Positions 34,717-45,824 of a stretch of DNA of 64,000 nt are shown piece after piece. The notes beneath the pieces are model-generated. The model did no database searches. It saw only the letters and a program-made list of their open reading frames with translations, and was not told where the DNA came from. Numbering within the stretch: position 1 is the stretch's first letter; the number at the start of each line of letters is the position of its first letter. The position numbers were made by a program, and so were the translations under genes. This stretch comes from Malania oleifera (lineage: Eukaryota; Streptophyta; Magnoliopsida; Santalales; Ximeniaceae), in NCBI RefSeq assembly GCF_029873635.1, contig NC_080422.1, forward strand, positions 58,315,889-58,379,888. Reading direction: 5' to 3'.

Positions 34717-36206
34717 ATATTATTGAATTTAATAGAGTTATGGCTTGCAAAATAGTGAAAGAAATTTGGGATGATCTAGAAGCAACTTATGAAGGAATCG
34801 TTGATGTTAGAGACAGTAGGATTGATATGTTAACTAGTGAATATGAAGCCTTCGAAATGAATTCGGATGAAACCATCACTAGTATGTATACAAGATTTAC
34901 TCACATAATAAATTCTCTCAATGCCTTAGGAAAGACCTACACCACCTATGAAATGATTCAAAAAATACTTAGAGGTCTTCCACCTATATGGGAACCTAAG
35001 GCCATTGTAATAACAGAAGGTAGGAACCTTAAAACCACTTCACTAGACAAACTTATAGGTTCGTTGCTCACTTATGAAATGACCTTGAAAGAAAGGAATC
35101 CTGAACCTAAGCATAAGAAGTCTATTGCTTTAAAAGCTGCTAATGAAAGCTCAAGTGATGATGATAGTGAATCAAGTGATCTAGACCAAGATGAATTGGC
35201 ATTTATAACTAAAAGACTTGGCAAGTTCTATAGAAGAAACAAAAAGTTTCCTAGAAAGTTTAGTAAAACAAATTCTGAAAAAGGGGAAACAAGTAGGAAG
35301 GAAAACAAAAATAAAAATGATCCATCTACTGTTATCATTACAAAAAGCCAGGTCATATTAAACTAGAATGTCCTTAACTCAAGAAGGAAAAGAAGAAAAA
35401 GAAGACAGCTATGAAAGCAACATGGGATGACACGAGTTCAAGCAAAATGGAAGATGAGACAAGCGGGCAAGAAATAGCTAACATGTGCTTCATGGCACAT
35501 AATGAAGAGGTAAATTCATACTACTCCTTATCAGAAGAATCCAATAGTGAATCATGTGATGAATCTTGTGATAGCATGTCTTCATACAAAGAAATTCAAG
35601 CTGAGTTGTTTGTCTTACATAAAAGATTTATCAAAGTTTCTAAAAGAAATATAACTCTAAAAGAACAAAATTAAAATCTAATGAAACAACTTGAAACCTC
35701 TAAATCTATTGAAAAAGAGAAAGAATCCCAATTTGAAAATCTAAAAGAGAAAATAAATGATATGTCACAAGAAATAGAAAAAATACAAGTAGATGATCAA
35801 AATAAGAAGAATTTAGAAATAATTGATCTTATGAAGACACTTGAGGATAAAGAGAAAATTATCTGCAACTTCACAAAAGGAAAAGAAAACTTTGAGAAAA
35901 TGATTGGACAACAAAGAATGCATGGAAATAAAGAAGGAATCGGTTATAATGGAATAACAAATAAAAGAAATAAGAAGTTGTTCATGGGGTACTTTGTGAA
36001 AGAAGCTAAACACTATGCGAGTACTTCTTCAACTAATGTACATGAACATACCACTTGCTACATGTGCAAGAACAAAGGACATATCATGTTTAACCACCCC
36101 CTTAAAAGAAATATGTTAAGGTTAAAAATGAATGGAAAGAAAATAATGGAACTAGATATAATTTAAAGAAAATTAAGAAAGTTTGGATTCCAAAAGCAAC
36201 ATCTTA
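34717..36206 (+). pseudogene. gag: E2 gag remnant, N-terminus missing
   Basis: Begins within the block NRVMACKIVKEIWDDLEATYEG, about residue 105 of a full gag. It keeps MYTRFTHIINSLNALGKTYT and ILRGLPPIWEPKA, then a frameshift near the first knuckle (about 35330-35370). An acidic linker follows, then a coiled coil (35640-35900) and a second knuckle CYMCKNKGHIMFNH (final Cys to His). It ends VWIPKATS-stop at about 36206, the same place as the E1 gag stop. Several stops. Confidence 0.82.
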
Positions 36207-36248
36207 AATCTTTCATTGTAGGTATGCTTTAGGACAACACCATCAAAA

Positions 36249-39141
36249 GAAAAGTGGTACTTGGATAGTGGGTGTTCAAGACACATGACCAGAGATAGAA
36301 CCAAGTTCACCACATTAACACAAAAAGATGGGGGATACGTAACCTTTGGTGACAATGGCAAAGGTAAAATTGTTGGAATTGGCAAAGTAGGTAAGGAGCC
36401 CTCACTTACAATTGATGATGTGTTGTTAGTAGATGGTTTGAAGCATAGTCTACTATGTATTAGTCAACTTAGTGACAAAGGTTTCGAATAAGAAAGAAAA
36501 ATGCATAATTCAAAATTCTAAGAATAATGAAATTCTATTCACAACTCATAGAATGAACAATGTGTATTGCATAAATCTTGATAATCTAATATCTCAAGAT
36601 GTAACTTGCTTGGCTGCACTAAATGAAAATAGTTGGCTTTGACATAGAAGATTAGGACATGCTAGCATGGATCTTCTATCTAAATTATCTAAGAATCTAG
36701 TAAAAGGCTTACCAAATGCTAAATTTATAAAAGATAAAATCCGTGATGCTTGCCAATTAGGAAAATAAGTTAAGACAAACTTTAAAAAGAAAAAGTACAT
36801 ATCAACTAGTAGGCCCTTAAAACTCATGCACTTAGACTTGTTTGGACCTACTAGAACTCAAAGCTTAGGTGGAAAACATTATGTGTTTGTGATTGTTGAC
36901 GATTATTCTAAATACACATGGGTATTGTTTTTAGCCAATAAAGATGAAGCTTGTGATATGTTAATAACTCTATGCAAGAAACTACAAAATGAGAAAGGTT
37001 ATAAGGTTACCAACTTTAGGAGTGACCAAGATAGAGAATTCAAAAATAAAGATGTTGAATAATTTTGTAGTGATCATAGTATAAATCGTAATTTTTCAGC
37101 TCCTAAAATTCCACAAAAACATGGAGTTATTGAAAGGAAAAATAGAACCCTTCAAGAAATGGCTAGAATAATGTTAAATGAAAACAATTTACCAAAGTAT
37201 TTTTAGGCTGAAGCTATAAATACAACTTGTTATGTGATAAATAGGGTATCTATTAGAACAAGCTTAAACAAGACACCTTATGAACTATGGAAGGGTAGAA
37301 GACCTAACATAGCTTACTTCCATGTATTTGGGTATAAGTGCTTTGTTCTAAATAACAAAGATGACTAAGGGAAATTTGATGCCAAATCAGATAAAGGTAT
37401 TTTCGTAGGATATGCTACAAATAGTAAAGCCTATAGGATCTATAATAAAAGGACACTTACTATCGTTGAATCAATGCATGTAACTTTTGATGAATCAAAT
37501 CCCTTTGCAAATGATATCAAGAATGTTGAAAAAGAAGATATCACTTAAAAGGTAAAAAATATTGAAATTAAAGAAGAAATAAAATAAAACAATGAAGAAA
37601 CTTCACAAGAAAAACCCATAGAAAATCAAGAATTACCAAAAGAATGGAAATATGTTAAAAATCATCCAAAGGATCAAATTATTGGAAAACCATCAAAACG
37701 AGTAATCACTAGATCATCATTGAAGAACATATGCAACCATTATGCATTTCTATCTCAAGATGAACCAAAACATATATAATAACCATTAAATGATGATTCA
37801 TGGATCATGGCTATGCAAGAAGAGCTCAATCAATTTGAAAGAAGTCAAGTATGACAATTAGTGCCCAAACCTAAAGATCATTCAATCATAGGAACTAAAT
37901 GGGTCTTTAGAAACAAGAAAGATGAAAATGGGGTAGTTGTTAGAAACAAAACTAGGCTAGTAGTACAAGGATATAATCAAGAAAAGGTATTGATTATGAT
38001 GAAACCTGTGCCCCTGTAGCTAGAATGGAAGCAATTAGAATGCTTCTAGCCTATGCAGCCCATAAGGAATTTAAGCTATATCAAATGGATGTAAAAAATG
38101 CCTTCTTAAATGGGTATATAAATGAAGTTTTTTATGTAAAACAACCACCAGGTTTTGAAAACAGAAAACATTCCAATCATGTATTTAAATTAACCAAAAC
38201 CTTGTATGGTTTAAAACAAGCTCCTAGAGTTTGGTATAAGAAAAGTTGACAGCACCTTGTTTATAAAGAATAAAAACAAACACATGCTAATAGTACAAAT
38301 ATATGTGGATAACATAATTTTTGGAGCTACAAATGAAAAATTATTTAAAGAAATTGCAAATTGCATGCAAAAAGAATTCGAAATGAGTATGATGGGAGAG
38401 TTGAATTATTTCCTAGGGTTACAAATCAAGCAAGCCAAAAGTGGAAATTTTATCAATAAAACAAAATACATTAAAGATATGTTGAAAAAGTTTGACATGG
38501 AAGGAAGTAAACCCATAGGAATTCCTATGAGAACCTCAACAAGCCTTGATAAAGATGAAAATGGAAAATTAGTGGAAATAAAACATTATCGAGGAATGAT
38601 AGGAAGCCTATTGTATTTGACAGCTAGTAGACCCGATATCATGTTTAGTGTATGCATGTGCACTAGATTTCAATCAGCACCTAAGGAATCTCATCAAGTC
38701 GCTGTTAAAAGAATACTAAGGTACTTGGTAGGTACTCTTGATTTAGGATTGTGGTATCCCAAAGAGATTGATTTTGAAATGATTAGCTATTCGGATGTGA
38801 ATTACGCTGTATGTAAAATAGACAGAAAAAGTACTAGTGACACTTGTCACTTTCTAGGACACTCACTAGTATCTTGGATTTCAAAGAAGCAAAATTTCGT
38901 AGCTTTATCCACAGGCGAGGCCAAATACATAGCTACTGGGAGTTGTTGTGCACAAACATTATATATATGAAATAACAACTGAAAGACTTCAATCTTGAAT
39001 ACCAAACAATATCAATTAAGTGTGACAACACAAGTGCAATAAACATTTCTAAAAATCCTATTTCACACTCAAGAACTAAGCACATTGATATAAGACATCA
39101 CTTTCAAAGAGATCATGTTAAAAAAGAAGATATAATACTTG
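36249..39141 (+). pseudogene. pol: E2 pol, first part (protease to RNase H), decayed
   Basis: Protease motif DSGCSRHMTRD at 36261-36293; integrase blocks LGHASMDLLSKL (about 36655), HLDLFGPT (36829), FRSDQDREF (37015) and a VIERKN-like E (37128); RT QMDVKNAFLNGYI (38080) and YVDN in place of YVDD (38300-38311), which removes a catalytic Asp; RNase H from about 38860 (CHFLGHSLVSW, KKQNF). Numerous stops (for example 36489, 36642, 37060, 37204, 37546) and a deletion near 38240. ACTTG at 39137-39141 is the left target duplication of E3. Confidence 0.85.
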
Positions 39142-39586
39142 TGTTGATTCTACGTGTCCAATCTGATTTTGATAATGACAAATCACTTGGTATTTGATGT
39201 ATGCATTGAGTTTATGAATAGGATCTATATTAAGCATGCACGGAAGGATAACGAGTCATGGGAGCCATCAAGTAAAGCATACATATCTTGTCAAGATCCA
39301 TGGAACTCAAAGAGTACGAGAATTAAGATGCAAGTGGCAAAGTTCAAGAACATCTTGGGAATGGGTACTTAGACCTCATGTATTTACATTTTCCTATGAT
39401 TTAATTTGAGGCTCAACATATATTTTAGAATGTATTTAGGACTCATGCATTTCATGAACATCATTAGGGGATATTCATGAACTAAAAAATTATTGTTAAA
39501 ACCTTGGAAAATATTTTTATAAAAGAGCCAAGAAAGAAAGCAAAGTAGATTTTTAAGTTAGAAAGGAAAAATTGAGAAAAAGGTTA

Positions 39587-39930
39587 CTCCGGTAGCTAGA
39601 ACTCAACTTCAGTCACCTGAAGAATTTCTTTAGGAGCCTGAAGATTTAATAGTGAAAAATAGAACCATGTTGAGGCACTTCGGTAGCCTGAAGTCAACTT
39701 CAGGCGCCTAAACTAGCACTTTAGGAGCTTGAACTAGTACTTTAAGAGCCTGAACTCAACTTTAGAGTAGCCGGAACTCAACTTCAGTCACCTGAAGAAT
39801 TTCTTTAGGAGCATGAAGATTTAATAGTGAAAAATAGAACCTGGTTGAGGCACTTCGGTAGCCTGAAGTCAACTTCAGGCTCCTGAACTGGCACTTTAGG
39901 AGCCTGAACTCAACTTTAGTAGCCTGAATT
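39587..39930 (+). repeat. U3 inverted-repeat array with 175-bp tandem duplication
   Basis: Units include CTTCGGTAGCCTGAAG (39679-39694), CTTCAGGCGCCTAAAC (39699-39714) and TTCAGTCACCTGAAG (39609-39623). The block beginning gaactcaacttcagtc at 39599 recurs at 39774, about 92% alike by eye, giving two tandem copies of 175 bp. The 3' LTR has only one. Confidence 0.85.
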
Positions 39931-40024
39931 TGCGGGAAAGCTTAAAAATCAGATTTTTATTAAAAGAACTCGCGAGCTATCTCTTTGATCCAATGGTTGA
40001 GATCAATTCTAAGGGTAAAACACC

Positions 40025-40032
40025 TATATATA
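40025..40032 (+). promoter_or_regulatory. E3 5' LTR TATA box
   Basis: CCTATATATACATC, 24 bp downstream of the conserved ccaatggttg motif and downstream of the inverted-repeat array. The same arrangement is in the 3' LTR near 46533. Confidence 0.6.
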
Positions 40033-41554
40033 CATCATCTAAGTCCTAGTGTGAGCTAAGAAAAAAGAGAAGATCAACGTAAAGAGAAGAATACATATTA
40101 TTGAAAGAATATTATTGCTATACGATTGCCTACACTTTAACTTCTACTCATCAAGCTTGGGCAAATCAACTCAAAATCTTGAAGGGAAGTCGTTTACTCA
40201 TTTGGTTTTTCATTCTAGTATTGAGGTTTGATCATTCAAGTTAATATTTTCAAGAGTTTCTCATCTCATCACTTGTTATTGAATATCGTTAGAAAAATTG
40301 ATCTTGAGTGTGCATATACATATAAAGATTGCTTTTGAAAAGATCATTACTTGAGAAAGTTTTTAGCTATTGGTTGACTAGTTTTTTTGATTCAAGAGTA
40401 TATATATATTTTTCATAGAGCTTATCATTGCAAAATCTACTTTGGAATATTTGTTAATAAGTTGATCTTGAGTGTGCATATAGTAAATCATTTTTGAGAA
40501 GATTACCACTTGAGGAGAGCTTTAGTTATTGATTAAATACTTTTGGTTCAAGTGAGTTTTTATTCAAGATCTTGTTATTTTTAATATTATAAGACTATTT
40601 GTTTGAATATCCATAGAGTTCATAAAGATATTTATATTGAAGGATATTTTATGAAAATCATATATTAAATCTGTTGATCTTTGGTATTCTCATCATATAG
40701 AGGTATAGATATATACATTAAGTCAAATATTACCAAGATCACATTGAGATTGAAATCTTGAGAGAAATATTGTTTTTGACAAGGTGTGTTTCAAATCTTT
40801 GCAATCTTCAAAGTTGTTTTTGTATTCAAAGATTTAACCTAAGTTCTCCAAAGTATTGATTCATATAAATATTTTTGGGAGATTTGATAAAAAGGGATTT
40901 GTGTGTTGAAGCATATCACACATAAATGATTGTATCATTTCCATACATTCTGAGCTTCAAGTTACATCATATGTTAATGCATTAGAAATTTGAATTGTAT
41001 TCACCAGCTTTTGTTAGAAGCAACATTGAGTGTTTGCAGATTTGAGCCTAAATTATAATCACGGTTTGGGTTATGAACTAAGTTTGAGGAGGAAGCTGTA
41101 CCTCTTATAAGCAGCAAATTAGGAGGAAGCTATGCCTCTTGTAAGTAGCGGATTAGGAGAGAGTTGTACCTCTTGTAAGCAGCGGATTGTAAGGGAAGCT
41201 CCATCCCAATTTAAGCAACAAGGATTTTAGTGAAATCCTTAAGTGGGTTGCTCAAGGCGAGGACGTAGGCTGAGTTGGCTAAACCTCGTAAAAAGTGTGT
41301 TTGTCCTCTCTCTTCCCTTAACTCTTTATTTTCCGCATTTCACTTTATTATTCATATTACATATGTATGTTGAATAGCTCTGCATACATTTAATTGGGTA
41401 AAGGGAACTCATTGATAAAATCAATTTAAGTTAGTCATAATCCCGGTAATTGATTTGGTAAATATACAGATAGGGATTAAGTGGTAAATAGGTTCAAAGA
41501 AATTTAAAATACCCAATTCACCCCCCCTCTTAGGATTACACCTTAATCAACAAT

Positions 41555-41566
41555 TGGTATCAGAGC
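41555..41566 (+). other. E3 primer-binding site
   Basis: TGGTATCAGAGC two bases after the 5' LTR; intact initiator-Met type. Confidence 0.95.
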
Positions 41567-41608
41567 GGGTTTACTTTGACTTAATTATTAATTTGTAAAA
41601 GGATAACG

Positions 41609-42904
41609 ATGGATTATTTTTGGTGTATCCCCAATTGGTGTGGAACAAATCTCCGCAAGACCTCCAATGTTTTATGGTGAAAATTTCATCGAGTGGAAAA
41701 TGAGAATGACTATTTTTATCAAATCTATGGATTGGAGAACTTGGAGAGTAATTGATTAAGGAAACTTAGTTCCTATGAAAATTATTGATAATGTTGAAAT
41801 CCTTAAATCTGAATATGAGCTGAATGAGAATGACATGAAATTAAAGCAAATAAATTTCGGTGCTATGAACATTCTATTGCTTGGTTTAGATACTAATGTT
41901 TTTCATGAAATCAAGTCATGTCAAAGTGCCAAGGAGATATGGGAAGAACTCGATAGGAGATTTGGAGAGACCAAAGGAAAGAAGTCCTCTACTTGGGAAG
42001 ATCCGTACTCAAATGATAAGGTAGTAGAAAACTATGGCCTAGTTGCATTGGTTGATGAAGAGGTACACTCTACTCATTCTACTTCTTATTCAAATTCTCA
42101 AAATGATTCATGCAATGACTGTGATACATCTTGTGATCCTTCTGGTAGTGAATATGATGATGAATCTGATAATGATAACATGCCATCTTATGAGGAATTA
42201 CAAAAGGGACTTGCTAAGGCTTGTAAATTGTTAACAAAGATGTCCATAAAGAAAATAATGTTGAAAAGTGAAAATAAAGACTTAGCAAAATAGTTAGAAA
42301 AGTTTCGAGAGTCTTATACTTCTTGGGAAAAAGAAAAAATTGAAAAGGAATTAGAAATTAAGAGATTAGAAACCAAGAATGAGGCATCACTGAAAGATTT
42401 AGAATCAAAAATTGGTGTTGAAAAAGAAAAGGATTTGATAATCTTGAAATTAGAAAACAAGAATGACATGATGGAAAAAGAGCTGAAAGAGTTAAGATCC
42501 AAGATTTCAAGTGATAATACTAAAGATCTTAAAATTTCTGAACTTAAGCAAACAAAATGACCAACGAATTGGTAAAGTTACAAGCTGTTTGCAAAGGCTT
42601 AAAGAATTTAAAAATCCAAAACCTAGAAAGAAATATAGAGGATCAAGCTAAGATCATCCACAAATTTACTAAAGGAAAAAAAAATTTTGACAAGCTCTTA
42701 GGTTCTCAAAAGATGACCTTAGACAAAGAAGGTATAGGTTACAATGGAATTGAAAATAGGAGAAGAAAGAACCTATACATGGGGTATTTTGTTAAAGCAT
42801 CAAACTTCTATGCTAGTACCTCCTCTGGTTCATATGCTCACTCCACCTGCATATTATGTAAAAACAAAGGACACATTAAATTTTATTGTCCATTTAAAAG
42901 GTAA
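41609..42904 (+). pseudogene. gag: E3 shortened gag
   Basis: The N-terminal block (FGVSPIGVEQISARPP, then MDWRTWRVID-stop) is readable from about 41620; an open stretch 41775-42293 holds INFGAMNILLLGLD and AKEIWEELDRRFGET. It then skips the MYTRFTHI/RGLP half of UBN2 and the first knuckle, going to an acidic Ser/Asp-rich region (SCDPSGSEYDDESDND), a long Lys/Glu coiled coil (42200-42680, one TAG at 42291, one frameshift near 42550), and a single knuckle CILCKNKGHIKFYC (42849-42890). The shortening matches E5. Nearly open, so it decayed fairly recently or is still under some constraint. Confidence 0.8.
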
Positions 42905-45810
42905 GGTGTGAAGCTCAAACAGGTTTGGTGAGTCAAAGAAAAATGAGTACCAAACAAACCCCAAAAACTCCTTCATTAGACTTTAGGATTGAGAATTTAG
43001 TGAAATCAGTCACATAAACAAAAGAGGGTCGTGAGGACTAATAGGCTTGGGAATAGTATATGCTTAATATGTAAATCTTAGTATGTGTATCTACTACACT
43101 ATTACTATACTAAGAATCCTACGAGAAAGTTAAGTCAAGATGACTCCTTTAAGCAATACATCCAATCTAACTATCTAATGCTTTTATATTGTAATGATTG
43201 GGTTAAATGTTAAAATATTGAATAGCATGCAAATTTTGATGTATTCAAAGTGAAGGTTGAGAGATTAACTGTAAAAATAATAGGAATCTAATATCCTTGC
43301 AATGAGTATCATATATCATAACATTGAAGAATTAATCCACTTCCAAGTGAATTAAAGCATTGCTGTTTAACGAACAATTCTTGTTGCTTAACCCATGCTT
43401 AAATATTAAAATTCTAAGGCAAGCAAATCATGTCCATCGCATAAGAATAAGCCTTTAGGAATAAATCATAGATTGAAAATCATCTAATCCTAAACTCAAT
43501 CTAGGAGTCTTAAATGGTTAAACCAATCATCATTCTAGCCACAAGCACTGATAAATCATAAACTCTATATCCTTCAAAGTTCTTATTAAAAGACATCCTA
43601 TTATAATCAAATTAGTGGAATTCTCTAAGGGATCAAACTGAGTACAAAGACATTTTTAATAAATATTCTTGTTGTGCTTAAAATGTAACAATCCCTAATA
43701 TTGATTTGTGCTTAAGCAATATTCTCCACAAGAAATCTTTACCATATCATGATCATATCCGGTAAAGATTCATCTATTATAGGGTTATACCCTCGCTTAA
43801 AATTGAAGACATACTTATAAGGTACTGTCCAATAATTGGATAATCAGAAATACCTAAAGAGTAGTATTCAAAATTAATATTCTCCCAAATTGCTCTTTGG
43901 CATATGTAGTTGGATATATTCACTTCTACGAAAATATTTTGAATACTGTCCAATCATAATGAATATTCTTCTGAACTTAATGATAATTGAATTGTTAAGA
44001 GTATTTGCAAAATCTCACTTCACAAGCTATCTAACTTCAAGTCAAATCCATTAGAAGATTTTGAATATGGCTAAGCTATATGTTATAGGTTTCACTCTAT
44101 ATGATAATGCAAATGACTAGGAAACCTGTGCATTGAGACTCATAAGAAAAAAAGCAATATAGGCTTGTGACCTTGAAGTAAAATAGTTTATGACTCCTTG
44201 GTTCTCTAAGCTAAAGTAGGTAAAGTCAAGTATAAATCATTCAAGATCTTTGAACACTCGGCTAAACTGGTGAAGAATGATTACTAGGAAAAGACATAAG
44301 AATATGAAAAGTGCATAACTAAAGGGGAGCAAATTAACTTGAAAATACTATGGCTCTGAAACTTAAGCATAATCACATTTAGTATCATACCTTGTATTGA
44401 TATTTGGTATCAAATCATGAATGATATGTGTAAATTCTTGTGTGCATATTTGATACAACATGTTAACCACATGATGTTGTATATTTGAAACTATACTGAA
44501 CTAAACTTGTTGCATGCTTGAAAATATTTAGGGGAGCTGAGCTCCATTCCTAGAGAAAGAGCATAAAGAAAGCATGTGCATAATAGGATCACTATAGTTG
44601 GTCAAAATATTTTACAATGACTGCTTATATGGTTTTGAACTAGTAGTGACATAAATCTTCGATAAGTATAAGCATTTCATTTCATCTACGCAAGTGTTAA
44701 AATTCATAGGGGGAGCATCTAGAAATGATTTCCTATCTTACTATGCTTACCAATATTTCTTATGCTTAGATGTGTAGTGAACTTTCTGTGGCATGCACTC
44801 AATTATGATGATTCTATTGAATATGCAAAATGAAAAATATATTGCTTTGCCGAAAATTGCTTGAGTTAACCATATGATCTTGTTTTGAAATTCATTGATA
44901 ATTAGACTTTGTATGGTTAGTATTTTTGGTTATAATTCTTTTTAGAATATACTTAAAGAAAACATCTATAACACAACTTGGTTTGAAGATCCAAAAGGTG
45001 AGAGATATATACCAGAGTAAATTTCTGATGAGAACTAAAAGGGGAGAGATTTTTTAATTGCATAAGCTACTATATGTATGAGCTTAAATGAATAAAATAG
45101 GAGAGATACTTTTCTGAGCTAAAATAAATATAGTTTCCTAGAATTATATTAGATGACATAATTCTGGGGGAGCAACGTCACTTAAGATGTAATCACTTGG
45201 TATCAAATCAATCAACTTTTAGTTTCACATTAATTCACATTTGGTATCAAATCAATTAACATTTGTTCTCATTTGATATAACATTAGTCCACATTTGATA
45301 TCACATAAATCAATATTTGTTATCCTCACATAATCATTGAAATTTATGCATTAGCAAGGGGGATGGTTGATGTAAAAAGGGGAGAAGTAAAGTCTGTTAA
45401 AAATATAATGGTTGAACAAGATTAAAACTTTAAGATTTCAAAGGGGAGAAGAACATAAAGGTATGTCCATTTATGACTTGCTATTATACACCTTTTTGTT
45501 GATGTCAAAAGGGGGAGAAAAATCAAGAGCAAAAAAATAAAAAATAAAAATCAGAAGCAAAGAAGAATGAGCAAAAACTGTTATTGATGTTATGCATAGG
45601 GTGAGATATATGAAGGGGGAGAAACTGTTGTTGATGTCATGGTTGAAACATCATGAGCATATTTCATATTTCATTTGGATTCAGGCTAAACACTTGTGTA
45701 TGAACATGAGCATATTGTCATTCATTGAATATTTGATGCATTAATTGAGAGGGAGCCTTGTTAGGCGTAACCCATTAAATATTTTTTTGCTCGTGTATTT
45801 GTCATCATCA
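42905..45810 (+). other. E3 conserved non-coding 3' region with PPT-like tracts
   Basis: About 2.9 kb without a supportable ORF. The 44500-45000 part aligns with E5 and E6 (gggggagcatct near 44710). 45144-45800 aligns with the 3' non-coding part of E4 (ataattc-ggggagcaacgtcact). Between 45180 and 45330 lie degenerate repeats around ttggtatcaaatca. Between 45354 and 45820 there are at least five GGGGAG purine tracts before the true PPT. Confidence 0.6.
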
Positions 45811-45824
45811 ACAAAGGGGGAGAT
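45811..45824 (+). other. E3 polypurine tract
   Basis: ACAAAGGGGGAGAT directly before the 3' LTR, preceded by tttgtcatcatca. Confidence 0.9.

Larger units (their letters stand above)
39142..41552 (+). repeat. E3 5' LTR
   Basis: 2411 bp, TGTTGATT...CAACA. Inverted-repeat array 39587-39930, conserved ccaatggttgag at about 39990-40001, TATATATA at 40025-40032, a long leader with three degenerate tandem units ctcttgtaagcagcggattaggagg-like (41101-41190), and terminal ccaattcaccccccctctta block. It is about 165 bp longer than the 3' LTR, mainly from a 175-bp internal duplication. Confidence 0.93.

Noticed and set aside
39154..39372. 72-codon ORF at the start of the E3 LTR, also present in the 3' LTR (45846-46055)
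   Set aside because: It lies in U3 upstream of TATA. The two copies are similar only because LTRs are duplicates, and E4 has a stop in the same frame. No evidence of coding.
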